DNA of 64,000 nucleotides from Alterisphingorhabdus sp051668705 (GTDB taxonomy: Bacteria > Pseudomonadota > Alphaproteobacteria > Sphingomonadales > Sphingomonadaceae), in assembly GCF_051668705.1 (NCBI RefSeq), contig NZ_CP196351.1, forward strand, positions 372,001 through 436,000. Direction: 5' to 3'. A model generated the notes under the pieces. The model had not been told where the DNA came from and did not search any database. It was given only the letters and a program-made list of their open reading frames with translations. Shown here piece after piece: positions 36,378 to 45,233 of this stretch. Made by a program: the position numbers and the translations under genes. Each line of letters opens with the position of its first letter. Positions within the stretch are counted from its first letter, which is position 1.

Positions 36378-36842
36378 TCATGTCCGCGCCAACTTCACCA
36401 AAACCCCGTCCAAGGCTTGCAGAAACCGTGATCGGTCTGCCTTGCTGAAAGGGGGCGGGCCGCCGGTTATGCCGTCCATTCCGGCGCGCAGATCGGCCAT
36501 TATGGCGCGGGTGGCGATGGCGCTGCCTATGCTGGCCGCGTCAAAGACCTTGCCATTATGCGCCAGCACTATTGCGTCTGCCTTTATACAGCGATCAGCC
36601 AGCAATATATCAGCGGTGATGACGATGACGGGGCTGCTCGCCTGTTCGGCATAGTCCGCAATCCAGTCATCGGCAGCGTCGAAACCGTCGCTCACCAATA
36701 TGCGTTTCACCAACGGACCGACGGGTACGCGAAAGGGCGCATTGCTAACGATATAGACCATTGCGCTATGGCGCTGCGCAACGCGATACACCTCATCCTT
36801 AACCGGGCACGCATCGGCATCGACCAAGATAGTAACAGCCAT
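36378..36842 (-). CDS. YaiI/YqxD family (DUF188) protein
   Basis: The product has 154 residues. It starts with the family signature ILVDADACPVKDEVYRVAQRH, and also has SDGFDAADDWIADYA and ILLADRCIKADAIVLAHNG. The PIN-like Asp pattern suggests a nuclease fold, but activity is not established. It starts 8 bp after the acyltransferase gene on the same strand, so the two are an operon. Confidence 0.92.
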   Translation of the reverse strand: MAVTILVDADACPVKDEVYRVAQRHSAMVYIVSNAPFRVPVGPLVKRILVSDGFDAADDWIADYAEQASSPVIVITADILLADRCIKADAIVLAHNGKVFDAASIGSAIATRAIMADLRAGMDGITGGPPPFSKADRSRFLQALDGVLVKLART

Positions 36843-36850
36843 TTTGCGGT

Positions 36851-37456
36851 CTAGCTTTTCAGGCCTTCGCCGCGCAGTCCGGTCATGCCTTCATAAAAGG
36901 CAAAGGCGGGCGCCATATCTTTTTCATAATCGCCGGTCGGGTGGATGACGGGGCCTAAGCCAGCACGCCGGCTGCCATAATCCATAAAGCCGCAGACAAT
37001 GGGGATATTGGCCGCCATGGCTATATGGTAAAATCCGGTGCGCCAACGCGTTGATGCGCTGCGTGTGCCTTCTGGCGCTATGGTAAGGATAAATTCTTTG
37101 CTCTGGGCAATTTTGTCGGCCATTTGCTGCACCATATCGCGGGTGGAATCGCGCTCCACCGGCACGCCGCCAACTTGCGCCATGAAGCGAGTCATGGGCC
37201 ATTTGAACAGGCTGGACTTTGCCATAAAGCGCGTGCGCAGGCCAAGCTCGCGGGTCAGGCCGACATAATTGGGGAAATCCCAATTGCTGGTATGCGGCAC
37301 CGCTATAATGATAAATTTGGGGAAGGCCGGTTTTTCACCAATGGCTGTAAATTTATGGCAGCGATAAATGAAGACCAATAACCGGAAGACCATGCGGGCC
37401 AGAAACCCCATTGGTGGCTCTCCAGGGACGGTAAAATCTGATTTTTGACTGCTCAT
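36851..37456 (-). CDS. PlsC-family 1-acylglycerol-3-phosphate O-acyltransferase-like protein
   Basis: The product has 201 residues. It holds the acyltransferase HX4D motif (VPHTSNWDFPN) and the glycerol-phosphate/acceptor motif APEGTRSAS. One N-terminal hydrophobic helix (MGFLARMVFRLLVFIYRCH) anchors it to the inner membrane. GAGG precedes the ATG. PlsC-type enzymes make phosphatidic acid, but this short form could act on ornithine lipids or other lyso-lipids. It forms an operon with yaiI. Confidence 0.88.
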   Translation of the reverse strand: MSSQKSDFTVPGEPPMGFLARMVFRLLVFIYRCHKFTAIGEKPAFPKFIIIAVPHTSNWDFPNYVGLTRELGLRTRFMAKSSLFKWPMTRFMAQVGGVPVERDSTRDMVQQMADKIAQSKEFILTIAPEGTRSASTRWRTGFYHIAMAANIPIVCGFMDYGSRRAGLGPVIHPTGDYEKDMAPAFAFYEGMTGLRGEGLKS

Positions 37457-37547
37457 TATGCCTCATTTCGCAAATGGGGAGGTAAAGGCATAGGCAATGC
37501 CTTTGGGCGACGGATTATTATGTTTTGCTTATATTGTTGGGTACAGC

Positions 37548-38111
37548 CTAGTCATGTTTTGTTTGTCTGACCAGAGACCAGTCATAGCCCATGTCGATAA
37601 CACGCGCCTTTATGGCCGCGCGTACATTGTCATCGGGGTTGGCTGTACGGGTTAGCATCCACAGATAACGGCCGCTGGGTTCACCCACTATCGACCAGTC
37701 ATATTGGCCCGAACTATTAGGCTCCGCGCGGTCAAGCACCCAATAATCACCATAAAAAGGCCCGAAAAAGGAAACTTTCAGCTTAGCATTTTGCGGCTGG
37801 CCATCCTCTGCATCAACAATTTTTGCCCGCCCCTTAGCGGTCGATACTTTGCCATTCTTTGTGCAGCTGTTGATGACGGCAATCTTACCATCGTCGCGCA
37901 GGCTATAATCTGCGGTCACGCCCTCACAGCCTTTTTGAAACGGTGCTTCATAACGCGCCATTTCATACCACCGGCCCAGATAGCGGCTGATCTCAACCGA
38001 TTTGACAGGCTGAGGCACCGCGCTGTTGCCCACGGGCCCGGCCTGGCCAACACAGCCGCTAAGCATGAATAAGGCCGCGAAGGTAAGCAATATGGGTGCT
38101 CTTATGGTCAT
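37548..38111 (-). CDS. blc: Blc-type bacterial lipocalin, lipoprotein
   Basis: The product has 187 residues. It has a lipobox (FMLSGC), the lipocalin GxW motif in LGRWYEMARYEAPFQKGCEG, and later signatures FFGPFYGDYWVLDRA and GRYLWMLTRT. Bacterial lipocalins bind lipids at the outer membrane under envelope stress. It overlaps the upstream GFA-family gene by 4 bp, which suggests coupled translation. Confidence 0.92.
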   Translation of the reverse strand: MTIRAPILLTFAALFMLSGCVGQAGPVGNSAVPQPVKSVEISRYLGRWYEMARYEAPFQKGCEGVTADYSLRDDGKIAVINSCTKNGKVSTAKGRAKIVDAEDGQPQNAKLKVSFFGPFYGDYWVLDRAEPNSSGQYDWSIVGEPSGRYLWMLTRTANPDDNVRAAIKARVIDMGYDWSLVRQTKHD

Positions 38112-38593
38112 TGGCTCTCTTCCTGCGCAATACCCTCAATGGCAGCGGCAAATTTCACCATCACTTGCGCTTCGGTCAGGCGTTCGCGCTCACCGGCAAA
38201 ATCATAATAATCGGGCTTTGCATCGATGAAGATTTCTTCGGTCATGGTGAAGCCTTCTAAACCATCGAACAGGCCAGCGGGAAAGGAATAGGCCTTTTGC
38301 GGTTTGAAATAGTAGAAGATGTGCGTGCCGCATGTTTTGCAGAAACCGCGTTCGGCAAAGTCTGATGATGCGAAACGTTCAATATTGCTCTCACCCGTAA
38401 AATGCGCCTGTGTCACCATGGGCAGACCCATATGCGGGCCGCCAGCCCATTTGCGGCACATGGAACAATGGCATGCATCAATATGCTTGCCGGGCGGGGT
38501 AAAGCTAACGCCCACTGCTTCGCACAGGCAATGACCATGCAACATATCAGCTTTATCTGTTATCGGAGCCTGTTCAGCCATAATCGCATCCAT
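38108..38593 (-). CDS. GFA/CENP-V-type zinc domain protein
   Basis: The product has 161 residues. The zinc ligands of the glutathione-dependent-formaldehyde-activating fold are visible: GHCLCEAVG, DACHCSMCRKW and GFCKTCGTHIFYY. Despite the name, most members are not shown to process formaldehyde. It begins at ATG 38593 or a later Met in MLHGHC. Its stop overlaps the start of blc by 4 bp. Confidence 0.9.
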   Translation of the reverse strand: MDAIMAEQAPITDKADMLHGHCLCEAVGVSFTPPGKHIDACHCSMCRKWAGGPHMGLPMVTQAHFTGESNIERFASSDFAERGFCKTCGTHIFYYFKPQKAYSFPAGLFDGLEGFTMTEEIFIDAKPDYYDFAGERERLTEAQVMVKFAAAIEGIAQEESQ

Positions 38594-38945
38594 CCTATAA
38601 TGTCCGATCTATTATGCCGGATTTGTAATGCACAGAGTGCCATGGTGCATTACCAACAGTCAGAGTGCAAATGCCAAATCGAGGTTTTTGCAACTAACAT
38701 TGGCCATTCTGCACTGGCTCTGCTAACAGCACATCGTTGACGTCGAAAAATTGCGACGGACTTCGAGATTTGACGACTGCCGTTTGCTCAGGGCCAGACC
38801 CTTTATGAGCGGTAAATTGCAGATGGCGACTTCCTTTCAAAAGACGATTTAACGCCTCCCGCGCGCAACGGTGTGCGGGTTGAAACATCAATGTCCCGCC
38901 ATATTGTTTGGCGGGTTGCTAAAAGTTTCTTGAAAGGAAACCATT
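38594..38945 (+). promoter_or_regulatory. intergenic region with structured cspA leader
   Basis: This 352-bp gap holds no convincing ORF. The last 90 bases contain two stems likely in the cspA 5' UTR: CCCGCGCGC-AACG-GTGTGCGGG (38858-38879, with G-U pairs) and CCCGCC (38895-38900) with GGCGGG (38910-38915). AAAGGAA then precedes the ATG at 38946. Long, structured leaders are typical of cold-shock mRNAs, and these could be a temperature-sensitive element. TTGACG near 38741 may be a -35 box. Confidence 0.5.
38625..38653. promoter_or_regulatory. perfect inverted repeat, possible operator
   Basis: GTAATGCAC (38625-38633) and GTGCATTAC (38645-38653) form a 9-bp perfect dyad with an 11-bp spacer. 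It lies 32 bp upstream of the GFA gene start, in the divergent gap with cspA, and could bind a dimeric regulator. Confidence 0.5.
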
Positions 38946-39158
38946 ATGAGCAAGACCGGAACAGTAAAATTCTTCAATACCGATAAAGGCTATGGCTTTA
39001 TTCAGCCTGACGATGGTTCATCTGACAGCTTTGTGCATATTTCTGCTGTACAGGCTGCTGGTATGCAAACGCTCGATAAAGATCAGCGCGTTGCTTATGA
39101 AATCGAAACCGGCCAAAACGGTAAAGCATCAGCAGTGAACCTGTCACAAGCTGACTAA
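38946..39158 (+). CDS. cspA: cold-shock domain protein
   Basis: The product has 70 residues. It is a single cold-shock domain with RNP1 (KGYGFIQP) and RNP2 (DSFVHIS), preceded by GTVKFFNTD. It binds single-stranded nucleic acids as a chaperone. The AAAGGAAACCATT RBS region and a long structured leader precede it, and a strong terminator follows. I use cspA as a family-level symbol. Confidence 0.95.
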   Translation: MSKTGTVKFFNTDKGYGFIQPDDGSSDSFVHISAVQAAGMQTLDKDQRVAYEIETGQNGKASAVNLSQAD

Positions 39159-39210
39159 TCACCTGAATATAGATTGGCGCTGCTATAAGGCGGTGCCAGT
39201 TATATGATAG

Positions 39211-39261
39211 AAATCCGCCACGCGCTGCGCCTTAACCGGCTATGCATGTGGCGGATTTTTT
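39211..39261 (+). terminator. rho-independent terminator after cspA
   Basis: AAATCCGCCAC (39211-39221) and GTGGCGGATTT (39248-39258) form a perfect 11-bp stem with a 26-nt loop, followed by a T run. Confidence 0.8.
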
Positions 39262-39351
39262 CATGCTCTGCGTATAAAAGCGCAACAGGCGTTGAGTGAA
39301 AACCATCTATCTGGCGTTGCTGCGCTGTGTGGCTGCTGCTAATCAGATAGC

Positions 39352-39843
39352 ATGACAGACCCTGCCAATAATGACCAGCCTGCCGCTATGCCGAATACCG
39401 CTCGTTATTTGGGCCATGCCGGATTGCTGCCGCAAATTGCATGCCTTATTGCTATGCTGGTGGCGGATGAGACATGGCGGTTTAATGCCTTGATGCTGGC
39501 ACACACCTATGCAGCCTTGATCTTCACCTTTTTGGGTGGCCTATGGTGGGGCATTGCGGCGGCAGGTTCGGCACAGGGCCGCAGCGTGCCAGATTGGCTA
39601 TATTGGGCAGCTATAGCGCCCAGCCTTATTGCACTGGCCAGTTTCTTGCCGCTATGGCTGATTGGGCTGACATGGATTGGCCCGATGCTGCTGCTCTTGG
39701 GTCTGTGCCTGATGATATCGCCACTGGTGGACAAAAGGCTGGCTGATTTTGCGCCGGAGTGGTGGTTGAAACTGCGCTGGCCCTTATCGGTCCGGCTTGG
39801 CGGTTTATCGGTAATTTTGGGGGTAATCGCATGGGGCATATGA
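39352..39843 (+). CDS. DUF3429 membrane protein
   Basis: The product has 163 residues with five or so hydrophobic segments (for example LPQIACLIAMLVADETWRF, YAALIFTFLGGLWWGIAAA, WAAIAPSLIALASFLPLWLI, WIGPMLLLLGLCLMIS). The LGGLWWG motif is typical of DUF3429. No function is established. Its stop overlaps the next gene's start by 4 bp. Confidence 0.88.
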   Translation: MTDPANNDQPAAMPNTARYLGHAGLLPQIACLIAMLVADETWRFNALMLAHTYAALIFTFLGGLWWGIAAAGSAQGRSVPDWLYWAAIAPSLIALASFLPLWLIGLTWIGPMLLLLGLCLMISPLVDKRLADFAPEWWLKLRWPLSVRLGGLSVILGVIAWGI

Positions 39844-40298
39844 AACTTAGCCTGCTTATAGCAACATTCGCTGGACTGGTGCTGATGTCCGCATGCTCAC
39901 CCAGTGGCGGTGCTGGCAATGGCAATGTTCCAGGTGATACTGGCGATAGTCAGCCCTTTGCTGCAATTGCGGAAGATGAGAGTATTTCTCTAGCCGGTAA
40001 TGAACCTTTTTGGGGTGGGCAGATAGATGGCGCGACATTGCTGTACACCACACCCGAGCAGCCAGATGGTGTACGTATAGATGTCACCAGATTTGCTGGT
40101 CGCGGTGGTTTGTCTTTTAGTGGACGGCTTTCAGGGCAAGATATGCTGCTGGCTATCACACCGGGTGAGTGCAGCGACACCATGTCAGATACGCGCTACC
40201 CCTATGTCGCGACATTGCGCATTGGTGATGATTTGCGTGCAGGCTGTGCTTGGACGGATGCGCAGCCACGCACGTCTAATGATGGTGCTGAGCAATGA
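39840..40298 (+). CDS. COG3650-like lipoprotein
   Basis: The product has about 152 residues. The start at 39840 overlaps the DUF3429 stop by 4 bp. The lipoprotein signal is MKLSLLIATFAGLVLMSAC. The mature part has NEPFWGGQIDGATLLYTTP and SDTRYPYVATLRIGDDLRAGC, typical of COG3650 (predicted membrane protein). The two Cys residues near the end may bridge. Its stop overlaps the DUF427 gene by 4 bp. Confidence 0.82.
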   Translation: MKLSLLIATFAGLVLMSACSPSGGAGNGNVPGDTGDSQPFAAIAEDESISLAGNEPFWGGQIDGATLLYTTPEQPDGVRIDVTRFAGRGGLSFSGRLSGQDMLLAITPGECSDTMSDTRYPYVATLRIGDDLRAGCAWTDAQPRTSNDGAEQ

Positions 40299-40882
40299 AT
40301 GACATTGTACTGCCTGATAAGGCTGCCTTGCTGGCAAAGGTCAAAGCAGTACGTGACCATTGGGATCGTGACTTTAGGCCAGCGGGGGTTGAGCCGGTAA
40401 ATGCCGGTGAGGAATCTGTTTGGGACTATCCGCGCCCGCCTATTTTGGTGCCCGCTCCTGCGGCTATAATGGTCAAATGTGATGGTCACATGATTGCGCA
40501 AAGCGATGCGGCACTGGACATGAAAGAGACAGCAGGCGCGCCCTGTCCCTATTTACCGCCTAAGCATGTGCGTACTGATTGGCTATCACCCAATGGCGAT
40601 ATGTCCATATGCGAATGGAAAGGCGTTGGCGTCAGCTATGATCTGCATCTGCCAAATGGGCGCTCTATCAAGGGTGCGGCATGGGCCTATCCTGACCCCT
40701 TTGATGATCTGTCAGAAGGCTATGCAGAAATTGCTGGCTGGTTTTCATTTTACCCAAATAAGGTGGAATGTTTTGTTGGCGATGAACGCGTTCGGCCACA
40801 GCCGGGAGGTTTTTACGGTGGCTGGGTTACCGACAGAATAAAAGGCCCGATCAAAGGATTGCCCGGTACTGGCCATTGGTAA
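40295..40882 (+). CDS. DUF427 family protein
   Basis: The product has 195 residues. The core is a DUF427 fold with MKETAGAPCPYLPPKHVRTD, CEWKGVGVSYDL, AAWAYPDPFDDLSEGYAEIA and WFSFYPNKVECFVGDERV. The N-terminal 50 residues (RDHWDRDFRPAGVEPVNAGE) and the C-terminal GGFYGGWVTDRIKGP are extra to the smallest DUF427 domain. No function is established. It is the third gene of a coupled unit with DUF3429 and the lipoprotein. Confidence 0.85.
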   Translation: MNDIVLPDKAALLAKVKAVRDHWDRDFRPAGVEPVNAGEESVWDYPRPPILVPAPAAIMVKCDGHMIAQSDAALDMKETAGAPCPYLPPKHVRTDWLSPNGDMSICEWKGVGVSYDLHLPNGRSIKGAAWAYPDPFDDLSEGYAEIAGWFSFYPNKVECFVGDERVRPQPGGFYGGWVTDRIKGPIKGLPGTGHW

Positions 40883-40909
40883 GCACTGCGTTTTGCGCGC
40901 TGGGTTCAA

Positions 40910-41326
40910 CTATTTTTTGCGCCTAAACGGCCAATCCGTGACCCCGCCCGCCCATAAGGCCCACCATATGATGACAGGCTGTAATATCAATCGCGGGATA
41001 TGATAGCCCGGCCCTAATGTGCTGCCGCCCATAGCAATATTGTTGACGGCATGATTGATGTTGGCCGGCCAGACGCAGAGCGCGTATAGCGCCAATCCAA
41101 TGGCGGCGGCATAACGAAACCGCTGTGTTACTATCCCGATAGCGCCCGCAATTTCTGCTGCACCTGTCCAAAAAACCACTTGCTCAGGAAAAGGAACCCA
41201 ATCTGGCGTAATGGCCAGAAAACCTTCTGGCTGTAATATATGCGCGATACCGGCACCGAAATATAATATAGCAATAAGCCAGCGGAATATTATCCTAGTT
41301 ACGGTTTGGGGTTTGGATTGACCCAT
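40910..41326 (-). CDS. DoxX-like membrane protein
   Basis: The product has 138 residues with four hydrophobic segments and a charged C-terminal tail. FRWLIAILYFGAGIAHILQP resembles DoxX-family N-termini, and FWTGAAEIAGAIGIVTQ matches the family's second helix. DoxX proteins associate with oxidative stress in some organisms. The family call is tentative. It is convergent with DUF427. Confidence 0.8.
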   Translation of the reverse strand: MGQSKPQTVTRIIFRWLIAILYFGAGIAHILQPEGFLAITPDWVPFPEQVVFWTGAAEIAGAIGIVTQRFRYAAAIGLALYALCVWPANINHAVNNIAMGGSTLGPGYHIPRLILQPVIIWWALWAGGVTDWPFRRKK

Positions 41327-41461
41327 TGGATATCATCTTTTTATTGCGATACCATATCGTTTATTCAAATATTGGCACATGGTATCGGAGGGAAGAGCAG
41401 ATATTGAGACTTTACGCCAGGATAAGATTGTTTAACCTCATATCCGGGAGGATTGCATATC

Positions 41462-41989
41462 ATGTTTTCAAAAATTCCAATCAGTTTCTTTGCGTTTATA
41501 TCGGCTATGGTTTTATTGCCCAACAGTGCTTTTGCGCAGGAGCTTGATAAAAATAAGCCAATTACCTTGGGTGTTGACACTGTCCGTGCGATTGCCGATC
41601 ACTATCGTCTACAAACCAGCTTCTCAGAATATGGCAACTCCAAAGTGTTGGTCGTCAACAAGGGTGGATTGAAGATTATTTTCACTTTTCTCGGCTGTGA
41701 AGACGAAACCGCTTTAACTGATTGTAACGGCATGGAGATGCGGTCTTTATGGGCGTTCCCAAAGAATGCCTCTCAAACCGAAGTCCTCGAAATCTTTAAA
41801 CGTTTGCTAGACTTTAACGCGTCTTTCCTCGCCGGTAAGGCAGGGATCGTTACTGACAGGCAAGTTTTCTTGAGCCGCTATGTTATTGCAGACTATGGGA
41901 CGACCCAAGGCAATGTTGATCTGGAAATCGCTGTATTCGCCCAGCTATCCAGCAAATTTATCGAGCGGGTTCTTAAGAACGAAAAATAA
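41462..41989 (+). CDS. secreted YbjN-domain protein
   Basis: The product has about 175 residues. ATG 41462 has GGGAGG 10 nt upstream. TTG 41453 lies almost on it. A signal peptide (MFSKIPISFFAFISAMVLLP) ends at SAFA-QE. The mature part matches YbjN: VRAIADHYRLQTSFSEYGNS, IIFTFLGCEDE and an FLAGKAGIVTDRQVFLSRYV block. YbjN folds like type III secretion chaperones, but its role in alphaproteobacteria is unknown. It is convergent with a diguanylate cyclase. Confidence 0.78.
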   Translation: MFSKIPISFFAFISAMVLLPNSAFAQELDKNKPITLGVDTVRAIADHYRLQTSFSEYGNSKVLVVNKGGLKIIFTFLGCEDETALTDCNGMEMRSLWAFPKNASQTEVLEIFKRLLDFNASFLAGKAGIVTDRQVFLSRYVIADYGTTQGNVDLEIAVFAQLSSKFIERVLKNEK

Positions 41990-42017
41990 TATAATGGCCA
42001 GGCTTCTATGTTGGAGT

Positions 42018-43214
42018 TTATTCCGCATAGACCAGTCTGTTCCGGCCTTTTTCCTTTGCGCGATACATCGCTCTGTCTGCGCGCGCGATAGCCTGTTCAA
42101 TAGATTCGCTAGGTCGCCACGACGTGCTGCCAAATGATGCTGTCAGAGAGACGTCTGACGGCCATTTTGGGCATTTGTGATCAATCAATTTTGCGCGAAC
42201 GCTATTAGCAAACTTTTCGGCTTGTTGAATGCTTGTGTCAGCTAGAAGAACCACAAATTCCTCGCCGCCCCAACGCGCAATTGCATGGCTATCTGAATAG
42301 GCCATGCTGTTTTCATCAGCGCTAGATAGTAATATTTCTGCAGTTTTCTTGATAGCCAAATCACCGGATGCATGGCCAAAGCGGTCATTAATCGCTTTGA
42401 AATGGTCGAGATCGAGCAGGATGACCACGCCTTCGCGTTCCGGGTCGTTTTGCCGCAGATTTTGGGCAGATTGGACCAGTTCACGGCGGTTTAACAGGCT
42501 GGTCAAACTGTCATGGCGGGAAATAAAGTCTGCGACCTGTAATGCTTCGGCCAAATGACGCGCTAGCAGAACATTCTTAATCTCAGTTTTTACGCCCCTA
42601 TGCGTCTGGTCATGCACTTGCACTATGCAAATCCAAACACCAAAAGGCATGGCTATCAATGCCAGAAGGACAGACCATCCTAAGATATCCTGATGATAAG
42701 CAGCAATGGGTATCGCTGTGAGGGAGAAGCCTATAATTTGTGCTTGGGATAAGCCGGGGGCTGTAGCCGCAATGATGCAACCCGCGATAACCGATGCGCA
42801 TATTGTGAAAGAGTATACCGATAAACTATGTCCAGTAATGGAGGGATCGGTAATGGCCAGCAACATTGCCCCCCAAATTGCGCCTGCCAAACCTTCGGTA
42901 AATAGCCATAAGGCATTTATGGTGCGGCTATCCTTGTCTCGCTCAAATGCTTGTAGAAGTTTTGTAACAATGACTGCAGCCAAGATGAGAGTGGCGCTTT
43001 GGGCGGCCACTAGCTGCCAGACAAATGACTGGCTGGAGGTATTTGCCGCAGTATAGGCTATCATCAATAATGGCAGAATATTGCTGAGCCGCTTCTTGAA
43101 GGGGTCACGCAAAGAGCGTTCAAGCATGGTTTGGCGAACATCATTATCAGACACTTTTGCAAGTTCCGAATATTCTGGTGGCCCATCAACCTTGAACTGG
43201 CCAGACATGTCCAT
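42018..43214 (-). CDS. membrane diguanylate cyclase
   Basis: The product has 398 residues. Several hydrophobic helices (about 45-200, including LPLLMIAYTAANTSS and LAGAIWGAMLLAI) form a membrane sensor. The C-terminal GGDEF domain is intact: ARWGGEEFVVLLADT, with ILLDLDHFKAINDRFGH. The RxxD inhibitory site is replaced by SDSH, so product inhibition may be weak. Only a diguanylate cyclase activity is predicted. GAGGG precedes the ATG. Confidence 0.93.
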   Translation of the reverse strand: MDMSGQFKVDGPPEYSELAKVSDNDVRQTMLERSLRDPFKKRLSNILPLLMIAYTAANTSSQSFVWQLVAAQSATLILAAVIVTKLLQAFERDKDSRTINALWLFTEGLAGAIWGAMLLAITDPSITGHSLSVYSFTICASVIAGCIIAATAPGLSQAQIIGFSLTAIPIAAYHQDILGWSVLLALIAMPFGVWICIVQVHDQTHRGVKTEIKNVLLARHLAEALQVADFISRHDSLTSLLNRRELVQSAQNLRQNDPEREGVVILLDLDHFKAINDRFGHASGDLAIKKTAEILLSSADENSMAYSDSHAIARWGGEEFVVLLADTSIQQAEKFANSVRAKLIDHKCPKWPSDVSLTASFGSTSWRPSESIEQAIARADRAMYRAKEKGRNRLVYAE

Positions 43215-43340
43215 AGTAAACCCTCATTTACGTAATTTTACCTCATATTTCGGTAAAGGATGAGGGTTAATTATGTGTAAAAGGGCCTCAGGAAGCATAG
43301 CATTTTGACGATAATCAAATGTTATAATCTATATATTGAT

Positions 43341-45167
43341 CTATTCATCGTCGAACAGTTCGGCCAATTGCTCGACCATAGTTCCGCCCAATTGTTCGGC
43401 ATCCATAATGGTCACGGCCCTGCGATAATATCGGGTGACATCATGGCCGATGCCGATTGCGATAAGCTGTACGGGAGACATTTTTTCAATCCAGTCGATA
43501 ACCTGCCGCAAATGCTGCTCTAAATAGCCGCCATGATTGACCGATAATGTGGAATCATCAACTGGCGCGCCATCAGAAATGACCATCAATATGCGCCGTT
43601 CTTCGGGCCGCATGATCAGGCGTTTATGCGCCCATAGCAATGCCTCACCATCGATATTTTCTTTCAACAGCCCTTCGCGCATCATCAGGCCCAGATTTTT
43701 GCGTGCTCGGCGCCATGGTTCGTCTGCCTGTTTGTAGATTATATGGCGCAGGTCGTTTAACCGTCCGGGGTTGGTCGGCCTGCCATCTGCCATCCATTCC
43801 TCACGGCATTGACCGCCTTTCCATGCCTTGGTGGTAAAGCCCAATATCTCTGTCTTGACGCCGCAACGCTCCAATGTGCGGGCCATGATGTCGGCACTAA
43901 TCGCGGCGATAGAGATAGGACGCCCACGCATCGAACCGCTATTATCTATCAGCATAGTAACGACTGTGTCGCGAAAATCGGTATCGCGCTCTATCTTGTA
44001 AGATAGTGATTGGCCAGGGTTAATGACAACCCGCGCGAGCCGCGCCGCATCCAGCAAGCCTTCTTCTTGGTCAAAGTCCCAGCTACGGCTTTGTTGCGCC
44101 ATAAGGCGGCGTTGCAAACGGTTCGCCAATTTGGTGACAGCGCCTTGCAAATGCGTCAATTGCTGGTCGAGATAATCGCGCAAACGGCCCAATTCTTCTT
44201 CGTCACACAGCTCGGTAGCAGCAATTTGCTCGTCATGCCGCTCAGTAAAGGCCTTATAGTCAAAGTCACTGGGCAGATCAGTCCATGGCCGGTTGGGCCT
44301 TACCGGCATCATGCCATCATCACCGGCATCGCCCGGGTCACCATCGCCGTCTTCGTCAAACTCGTTTTCGGCTTGCTGGCTATCATTCTCTTCGGCGCTA
44401 TCGCCTTCTTGCTGTTCACCGCGCGCTTCGGTCTGGCCTTGGTCGCCGCTGGCTTCTTCCTCGCCGTCTTCGGGTTCTTCCTGCTCGTCTTCACCCTCGG
44501 CATCGCCGTCTTGGTCGTCGCCCTCTTCTTCGTCAAACTGGCCTTCGCTCAGTTCAAGACTTGTCAGCAGGTTCTGCAATATATCAGCAAAACCGCGCTG
44601 ATCACCCAGTTGATCGAGCAATGAATCCATATCGTCGCCAGCACGCTCTTCGACCCATTGGCGCACCAGCTCTACGCCATCTTGACACCGTTCTGGTATC
44701 GGCCGACCAGTCAAACGTTCACGCGCGATCAGCGATACAGCTGTAGAGAGCGGCACTTCGTCACGCTGTGTTGCGCGTGAAATAGGGTCACTGCGCATGC
44801 GCATCTCCAGCGCAGCATCCAGATTATCGCCCAAACCCGGCATTGCCTGACCACCCAGCACCTCATAACGCAATTGCTCCATTGCATCATAAACGGCGCG
44901 GGCAACGGCCTCATGCGGGGCCTTGGCGTTGTGTAAAGAGGCATCATGGTGCCGCAATTTTAGCGCATAAAGATCAGAATATCCTCGCGCCTGCGCCACT
45001 TGATCGGCTGGCAGGTCGCGTTGCGGCATCGGCACTTTCATTTTGCTGCCCGAATGCGATGGTGGGTCAGCAGTGAAGGCTAGTTCCACCTCATCCTCAT
45101 GCGATATTGCCCGGGCAGTACCAGCCAACACAGTTTTAAAGTCGTCAATGGGGGTGCGTTCAGTCAT
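43341..45167 (-). CDS. cobT: cobaltochelatase subunit CobT
   Basis: CobT with CobS and CobN inserts cobalt in the aerobic cobalamin route. The 608-residue product has an N-terminal domain, a highly acidic middle of about 100 residues (EEDGD, QEEPEDGEEEASGDQ), and a C-terminal VWA domain with the MIDAS-type motif VTMLIDNSGSMRGRP. The order and length match CobT. CobS is about 2.2 kb away, separated by three genes. CobN is not in the window. Confidence 0.95.
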   Translation of the reverse strand: MTERTPIDDFKTVLAGTARAISHEDEVELAFTADPPSHSGSKMKVPMPQRDLPADQVAQARGYSDLYALKLRHHDASLHNAKAPHEAVARAVYDAMEQLRYEVLGGQAMPGLGDNLDAALEMRMRSDPISRATQRDEVPLSTAVSLIARERLTGRPIPERCQDGVELVRQWVEERAGDDMDSLLDQLGDQRGFADILQNLLTSLELSEGQFDEEEGDDQDGDAEGEDEQEEPEDGEEEASGDQGQTEARGEQQEGDSAEENDSQQAENEFDEDGDGDPGDAGDDGMMPVRPNRPWTDLPSDFDYKAFTERHDEQIAATELCDEEELGRLRDYLDQQLTHLQGAVTKLANRLQRRLMAQQSRSWDFDQEEGLLDAARLARVVINPGQSLSYKIERDTDFRDTVVTMLIDNSGSMRGRPISIAAISADIMARTLERCGVKTEILGFTTKAWKGGQCREEWMADGRPTNPGRLNDLRHIIYKQADEPWRRARKNLGLMMREGLLKENIDGEALLWAHKRLIMRPEERRILMVISDGAPVDDSTLSVNHGGYLEQHLRQVIDWIEKMSPVQLIAIGIGHDVTRYYRRAVTIMDAEQLGGTMVEQLAELFDDE

Positions 45168-45233
45168 AGCTGTTTACATATGCATCGCCGCGCTATTAGC
45201 ATAGCGCTAATTTTACTCTTGGAGAGCAAATTC

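Noticed and set aside
44010..44746. Plus-strand ORFs opposite cobT
   Set aside because: They are mirror images of the acidic low-complexity part of cobT, which gives hydrophobic-looking shadows. cobT has the full VWA motif.
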